Assembly (NCBI GenBank): GCA_964035795.1
Contig: OZ038320.1
Location: forward strand, 4,589,896-4,653,895
Length of the DNA stretch: 64,000 bases
Direction: 5' to 3'
Source of the DNA: Pterobdella sp. o SKG-2022
Taxonomy: Eukaryota > Annelida > Clitellata > Hirudinida > Piscicolidae
Positions 55,801 to 64,000 of the stretch are shown in pieces (position 1 is the stretch's first letter; every line of letters starts with the position of its first letter). Position numbers and translations under genes: made by a program. The notes below the pieces were generated by a model. It was not told where the DNA came from. It saw nothing but the letters and a program-made list of their open reading frames with translations, and searched no databases.

Positions 55801-56632
55801 TCTAATTCAGCTGATTGTGGCTTTACACTCAAAAAAACTAAAAGTAGGAGACATCCAACACTATGTATAACAGACATAGACTACGCAAATGATATTGCCC
55901 TACGTTCAGACTTTGTGGATAAAGCTGAAAAACTGTTGCATACCGTAGAAATGGCAGCCAAACTAATAGGTCTTCACATTAATGAGAAGAAATCACAATA
56001 TATGACATTTAAGCAGAATTTTTCAAAACTCACCACAATGAACAAAAATGCATAAAACCCACAAACGATTTTCCCTACCTAGGATCTTGTATATATTCCA
56101 ACGAGAAAGACGTTAACGTAAGAAGCGGTGAAGCTTGGGTTGCTCTACAAAAATTAAATACTATCTGAAATTCAAATTTGCCAAAAAACTTGAAATTAGC
56201 CTTTTTCCATACTACAGTGAGCTTTGTGCTACTTTATGGATCTAGTACCTGGACATTGACCAAAAAGTTAGAAACAAAGTTAAACGGGTGCTATACAAAA
56301 ATGCTAAGTGTTGTGAATAATGTAAAATGGCCGCAACGTAAAAGCAATAATATACTATACGACAACTTACCAAGGATAAATATTACAATTGCAACACAAA
56401 GACTGAGTTTTGCACGACATTGCTTTCGCAGTGAAGAAGTTGTACACAAATTGATACTATGGGAACCAAATGTGGTAAAAATACTAGAGGAAAACCAGCT
56501 TGAAATTTTATCAACCAACTAACTGCATATACTAATCTTGATAAAGAAGATTCAGAAACAGCTATAAATGAGAGGGAGTATTGGAAGAACAGTCATAGAA
56601 GTTCGATTGCGGTCGACATGATGATGATGATA
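52356..56632 (+). mobile_element. RTE-type LINE, inactive, inserted into another LINE
   Basis: Plus-strand order: tandem 5' units, a non-coding leader, a decayed endonuclease start (KYNVDITCIQEHK near 53880), a clean frame 54022-55248 (endonuclease IIGGDINAKI and SQLDYILINRKWKN, then the RT N-terminal region NNKATGFDNIPIE), RT frames 55358-55573 (SNYRGINLSLSASKIYNKML, NQIGFSPGRSTLAQIL) and 55570-56055 (VDFHKAFDSIHRG, GVLQGDILALYLFI), and a C-terminal frame 56178-56522 (YGSSTWTLTKKLETKLNG). It ends in GTCGAC plus an ATG-repeat tail at 56615-56632. A TGG-to-TGA stop at 55246, frameshifts, and YAND in place of catalytic YADD (near 55880) show it is dead. The RTE assignment rests on frame order and the terminal ATG tail. 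Confidence 0.85.
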
Positions 56633-59182
56633 ATGAGCTTGTTCTTAATTGCTGTTGCTGCGAGCTTGATGTATCTCAAGCGCATACCATCGTCCCCAGA
56701 AGCTCCATCCCGCATCTCTTTTAAGATGAGTTCGATTTCAGCATTGGTAGGGTTACGTGTGAGCTCGGTACACGACTCTTCTAATATTTCATTATTCTGC
56801 AGTCTCACACATTTGTTTACTGCTTCAACCATCTCTTCTTTGGAGTTCTCGAAACGATCCTTCTGTATAGCCTTCAGGTGTTCTTTGAACTCTTTTTCGC
56901 TGAACAGGGGGGAGCTTTTGCTGTTGTTCTGGTTTGTCCCACGCAGCTGTAGTCGGCCCAGAATGCTATACATCTGACCGATGTTGCCTTTGAGCTGGGC
57001 CTCTCTACATTCAATCGCTATGTTTTGCCACCACTGGTTTTCCCATGCTTTGAGACATCGTCGGTGACGGTTCCTCACTGTCTTAAGATGCTTTACAGCG
57101 TAATTAAATGCATGTTCGTTCTTCATAGACTGATTCAAATCATACAGCCGTTTTTTCTCGTTACGAACTCTTAAGGCTTCTTTTCGCTCCTCTAACAGTT
57201 TCTGGAGCTCCTCCGTGTGACTCGTCATCCAATCGTTGGCTTGTCTCTTCTTGATACCCCAAACTTATTCTGCCGTACGCACCACTCCCTTTTCCAATTT
57301 TTTAAGTCCTTGAAGACGTTGCCAGTCTGCTGTATTTAAATATTCCCCGTCTTCACCTTGAAATCATCTCTTGTTTTTGTTCCACAGTTCTTCCCAGGCA
57401 ATGTTCGATCTTCTCGGCGTCTTTCTGATATTTTTTGTTTTCTCTTTCCACTTCTTTTTGAAATTCTTATAAAGGTACGCTAACTTATGGTTGTGGTAGA
57501 ATAATCCTTGGTGGTTGCCAGTCCGTACTCTCTTGAACACTGCGTGACGGTGGTTGGTGCGCGTAACAAAAACGTCCAGTTAATACCACCGTTCCGAGCT
57601 TGAATGTTACCACGTTCTTCTTCTGAAGTGAATATGGAAAGAATTCACCCAGCATAGATCGTTCTCTGCTAACCAGTCTAGGAGTTTCCGACCCTGTTGG
57701 TTAGTGGTTGACATGCTCTGGTTTCCATTGTACTCATTCCCGGTACCAATTTGCGCTTTGAAATCTCCACCAATGATAACCACTTCATTATTTGCTTGAC
57801 TGTGGATGATTGTTTCTAAGGTGTTGCGTATCTACTGGAAAGTCTGTTCGTAACCTTCTGACTCTTTACCGGGAAGTAAGTTGATATGTAATTAACATTA
57901 TCTATCTTCACCAAGACCAATCTGCCAGTGATCAATTTTTTTCTCTCTTGCTTGTTTCAGATATTGAAGGCATCTAGGTTCATTAACACTCCAACCTTTT
58001 TCAAGTGAACCAGGAAGCGATCTCTTTTCTGGTGATGGTACTCACGCAGATCCTCAGTACGTGCATCAATTTCTGTAACCAACCCCAAATCCCAATCTTC
58101 TTTTATGCTCTTTTGGGTGATGAAGCCGAAACGACTCCACGTCAAATTGGCTCGTTGCACACTCCATGTACAAATTTTCAGCTCCTTTCCTTGCCAGATC
58201 TTTATCCTGTCTATGTTTTTCTTCTCTCTTCTCTTCACACGTCTCTCGTATCTCTTCCTGCTTCTGCCTTTTTGAGATCCTCGGTTCTTTTCGATATTGC
58301 GTAATCTCCCATCCACCCAGGTCTTTCGTGCCTCCGCCGATTTAAAGCCTCCTAAGATAGTGTCGTGTGGTAATGTGGTTTTGTTGTAGAATGACTTAGT
58401 GTTGTAGTTTGGTGACATGGTAATGATATCAGATGATGATGCAGTATTGTTACATGACTTCGTTGTGTTGTTGCTGTGTTAAATCGTGAAATGGTTGTCG
58501 TTATAGTTGTAGTTGAGGAATCTTAGATTTTCTTTTGCACTATTCTCCGAGACAGAAAATGATTCGCGTCGTTGTAGATGTTGCTGTAGATGTCGGTTGT
58601 TGAGATGTTGTCGTAGTGGGTGTAAATGACGATATATGAGATGTTGTTGTTGTAGTAGATGTCGGTTGTTGGAATGTTTTTATTGTCGACGGTCATTAAA
58701 ACGTTTTTTTTGTTGTTTTTGATTGTTTAGATGTTGTGATGTTGTCTTTCATAAAAATATCGTTGTTTTTGCCTGTTGAGATATTGTTGTTGTCAGTTAA
58801 CAAAATTTTGTTGATGTTGCTTTTGATTATTGAGATGTTGTTTCTGCAGTTGGTTGTTGAGATATTGTTGTTGGTTGTTGATATGCTGTAGTTCATATTG
58901 TTTACATCTGTTTGAAACTCCCAAAGTCGGGTTCGCCAAAATTTTAAGGAGATGGTTGGCTAATTCCATACCCCTGTTTTTATAGCACTGTTTTCCTATT
59001 ATAGTTGACAAGGTACCCAAAAGTTCTCTCAGTACAGTTTTGGATTCTCTTTTGCCAAGGAAAACTTCCTTGTCCACTAGGCACCAATCGTGAAAGTTGA
59101 ATCCATTCGCCAAGTATATTTCACAGCTACTATTATTTGTATTTGCATCATCATAATCTTGCAAACACAAAGTCAAACTCAA
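56633..59182 (-). mobile_element. Non-LTR retrotransposon with C-terminal zinc finger, 5' part
   Basis: Minus strand from the right: a frame 59182-58793 with no recognised domain (FNFHDWCLVDKEVFLGKRES, later Asn/Gln repeats) that may be an upstream ORF; frame 58418-57957 opening an apurinic-type endonuclease (KICTWSVQRANLTW, LVTEIDARTEDLREYHHQKR, GVLMNLDAF); broken endonuclease pieces between 57957 and 57240 (including VVIIGGDFKAQIGTGNEYNG); then 57228-56593, a basic coiled region (AWENQWWQNIAIECREAQLK, GQMYSILGRLQLRG) leading into the RT start (LILKEMRDGASGDDGMRLRY). The frame runs into the inner RTE tail at about 56632. Together with 50300-52215 it makes one interrupted element or two neighbouring relatives. 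Confidence 0.72.
58560..58900. repeat. Imperfect GTTG/TTGAGATGTTG-rich simple repeat
   Basis: Irregular units resembling TGTTGAGATGTTGT and GTAGATGTCGGTTGTTG recur through this stretch within the 5' part of the minus-strand LINE. On the minus strand they encode Asn/Gln/Ile/Ser-rich low-complexity residues. Confidence 0.65.
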
Positions 59183-59965
59183 AACGTTTTTTTTTTCAAG
59201 AATTTTGAACGAAAAAAAAATTGAAGTTTCATTTCATATTTAAAAACAGTTCTACACGAGTTCTCATCAAATCTACGTTTAAAGCGAATAACTACAAAGT
59301 CCAGGAAATATTAACGTCTGAAACTTAATTATTTCAAAACTCAAAGTTGACTCTAAAGATTTCAAGTTTTTAAAACACCAAATAACTTGTAACTACACAA
59401 TAAAACGTGCCATGAAAGATCACTAGAGTATTCGGCGTAGGCAAATTCATGAAAAATTAAACAGATTTGTACAGTTGATATAAAATATTAAATTTTTTTT
59501 CAAATAACAAAGAGCATTCAAGATTCGAGGCAAGACTTTTGTGGAAATTTTGATATAACATCATCTAAAAATGTTTCAATCTCTTTTTTCTTTCCTTAAC
59601 AACCAATATGTTGTCATGACACCCTTTCCCTGCAAAATTTCATTGTTGATTTGTATAGAATACATATCGAGCTTACATTTAATTTTGTAATAAATTACTT
59701 TAAATATTTTATATTCATTTTTCAAATGCATTGGGGTGCATAGACACTCGAATAAAACAAACTTTTAGTTCGATAGGTCCCCTCAATTCTACAATGTACT
59801 CAGGGTACTTGAGCAGTTCTTCTCGCGCAGATGAGCTTACGTGGATCTTTAACGCTGTTCAATACATTACTCAATGAATTATCATATCGAAAAGTAATAT
59901 CGCATTAGATTATTGGGTATCATCGGCGTGAATTGTTCGATTAACATTTTAAAAAGAGCTGAATC
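59183..59965. other. AT-rich intergenic DNA
   Basis: No coding sequence recognised. The missing last exon of the guanylyl cyclase was sought here and at 60440-60660 and not seen. Confidence 0.45.
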
Positions 59966-60122
59966 GTCGGCTCGTATAGCTCAGTGGTTGAGCATTAGAC
60001 TAATTATCTAATATTACCGTGTAAGCACCTGTTCCATAGTGTGTTTTCGTTACATTAAATTTGTAGCAAGAGTTTTGAAATACAAGAAAAAGCGCTTTAT
60101 AAATACCGCATTACATTACATT
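59966..60122 (+). mobile_element. tRNA-derived SINE, copy 3
   Basis: GTCGGCTCGTATAGCTCAGT, anticodon arm TTAGACTAATTATCTAA, then a deletion removing the B box, AAGCACCTGTTCCATAGTGT, ATTAAATTTGTAGCAAGAG, and the end AGCGCTTTATAAATACC with the tail ATTACATTACATT. Same strand as copy 4, which starts about 155 bases further on. Confidence 0.88.
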
Positions 60123-60276
60123 TAATGACAATCACAGTAATTTTCCATAAGTATGGCCCTACCTTAAAACATTAACATTGAATAAAAGTATTAAAATTCT
60201 TTAAATTTGTGTTTTATAGATAATTACTGTATAAAAATACATTAAAAAAAGTAAAATAAAAAATTAAGTACATTTT

Positions 60277-60440
60277 GTCAGCCTTTCATAGCTCAGTGAT
60301 AGAGCTAAACTTACCGGGTTCGATCCCTCGTGGGCCGACATTAGCACTTGTTCTACAGTGTTTCCGCTACATTAAATTTGTAGCAAGCGCTTTGATCTAG
60401 ATGGAAGAGCGCTTTATAAATATCGAATTACATTACATAA
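60277..60440 (+). mobile_element. tRNA-derived SINE, copy 4
   Basis: TGTCAGCCTTTCATAGCTCA (A box), a shortened anticodon region, intact B box GGGTTCGATCCC and the acceptor 3' side GTGGGCCGACA. The body is TTAGCACTTGTTCTACAGTG, ATTAAATTTGTAGCAAGCG, TTTGATCTAGATGG. It ends AGAGCGCTTTATAAATATC with the tail ATTACATTACAT. Bases 60385-60391 (AAGCGCT) and 60408-60414 (AGCGCTT) form a 7-bp terminal stem. Confidence 0.88.
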
Positions 60441-60655
60441 GATTACAATGGATCACATTATATTGGATTGAAAAACATCAAATTTTTTATTATATTGGTT
60501 ATGTAACGTTGTTATAAGATTCAACTACTCCATCAATTCATGACACAAATATCAAAAAATCAATCGATCGATACCTATCACCAAAGTTTACTATTATTAA
60601 ATTTACAAAAGATAAAAGAATACTGTAACTGAAGTTGCTGTATTGGTGTTTTCTA

Positions 60656-64000
<3,345 letters not shown>

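Noticed and set aside
55570..56055. RT frame as an active host-domesticated gene
   Set aside because: The catalytic YADD reads YAND, and stops and frameshifts flank it; it belongs to the dead RTE element.

Overview
The window is animal (metazoan) nuclear DNA: strongly AT-rich, with genes split by spliceosomal introns, long microsatellites, several non-LTR retrotransposons and a tRNA-derived SINE family. The standard genetic code fits every gene read here. The gene set (receptor guanylyl cyclase, FMRFamide-receptor-like GPCR, homeobox gene, stomatin, SLC38A9-type transporter, multi-apple-domain secreted protein) points to an invertebrate, but the phylum cannot be fixed from the sequence alone.

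Layout. 1-1157 (-): most of an SLC38A9-like amino-acid transporter that runs off the left edge. 8696-10365 (+): a three-exon neuropeptide-type GPCR. 12608-12687 (-): tRNA-Leu(UAG). 16645-18386 (+): a two-exon homeobox gene whose homeodomain ends exactly at the stop codon. 20813-36469 (-): a stomatin gene, seven exons recovered, with introns containing microsatellites, a decayed LINE, a SINE and one copy of an ~880-bp dispersed repeat. The other copy of that repeat, inverted, lies at 13.6-14.5 kb. 39.0-42.3 kb (-): a nearly full-length but frameshifted L2/CR1-type LINE. 42552-45647 (-): a seven-exon gene for a secreted protein with six apple/PAN-like domains, built from three duplicated exon pairs. 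48.9-49.7 kb (-): a broken paralogue of it, cut by a truncated LINE and a ~460-bp (TTAC)n array. 50.3-59.2 kb: a zinc-finger-tailed LINE (-) interrupted by an RTE-type LINE (+). 60.0-60.4 kb: two SINEs. 60670-64000 (-): eight exons of a receptor guanylyl cyclase, from the end of the kinase-homology domain through most of the cyclase domain, running off the right edge.

The host genes do not form an operon or pathway; they are independent loci separated by AT-rich non-coding DNA. The most coherent system is the retroelement one. The L2-type LINE copies and the tRNA-derived SINEs end in closely similar 3' stem-loops followed by short tandem tails, suggesting that the LINE machinery mobilises the SINE. 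In one place the LINE tail appears to have grown into a huge tetranucleotide array inside a dead gene. A second theme is tandem exon-pair duplication in the apple-domain gene. Exon coordinates come from reading frames, GT-AG borders and matching intron phases, not from transcripts.
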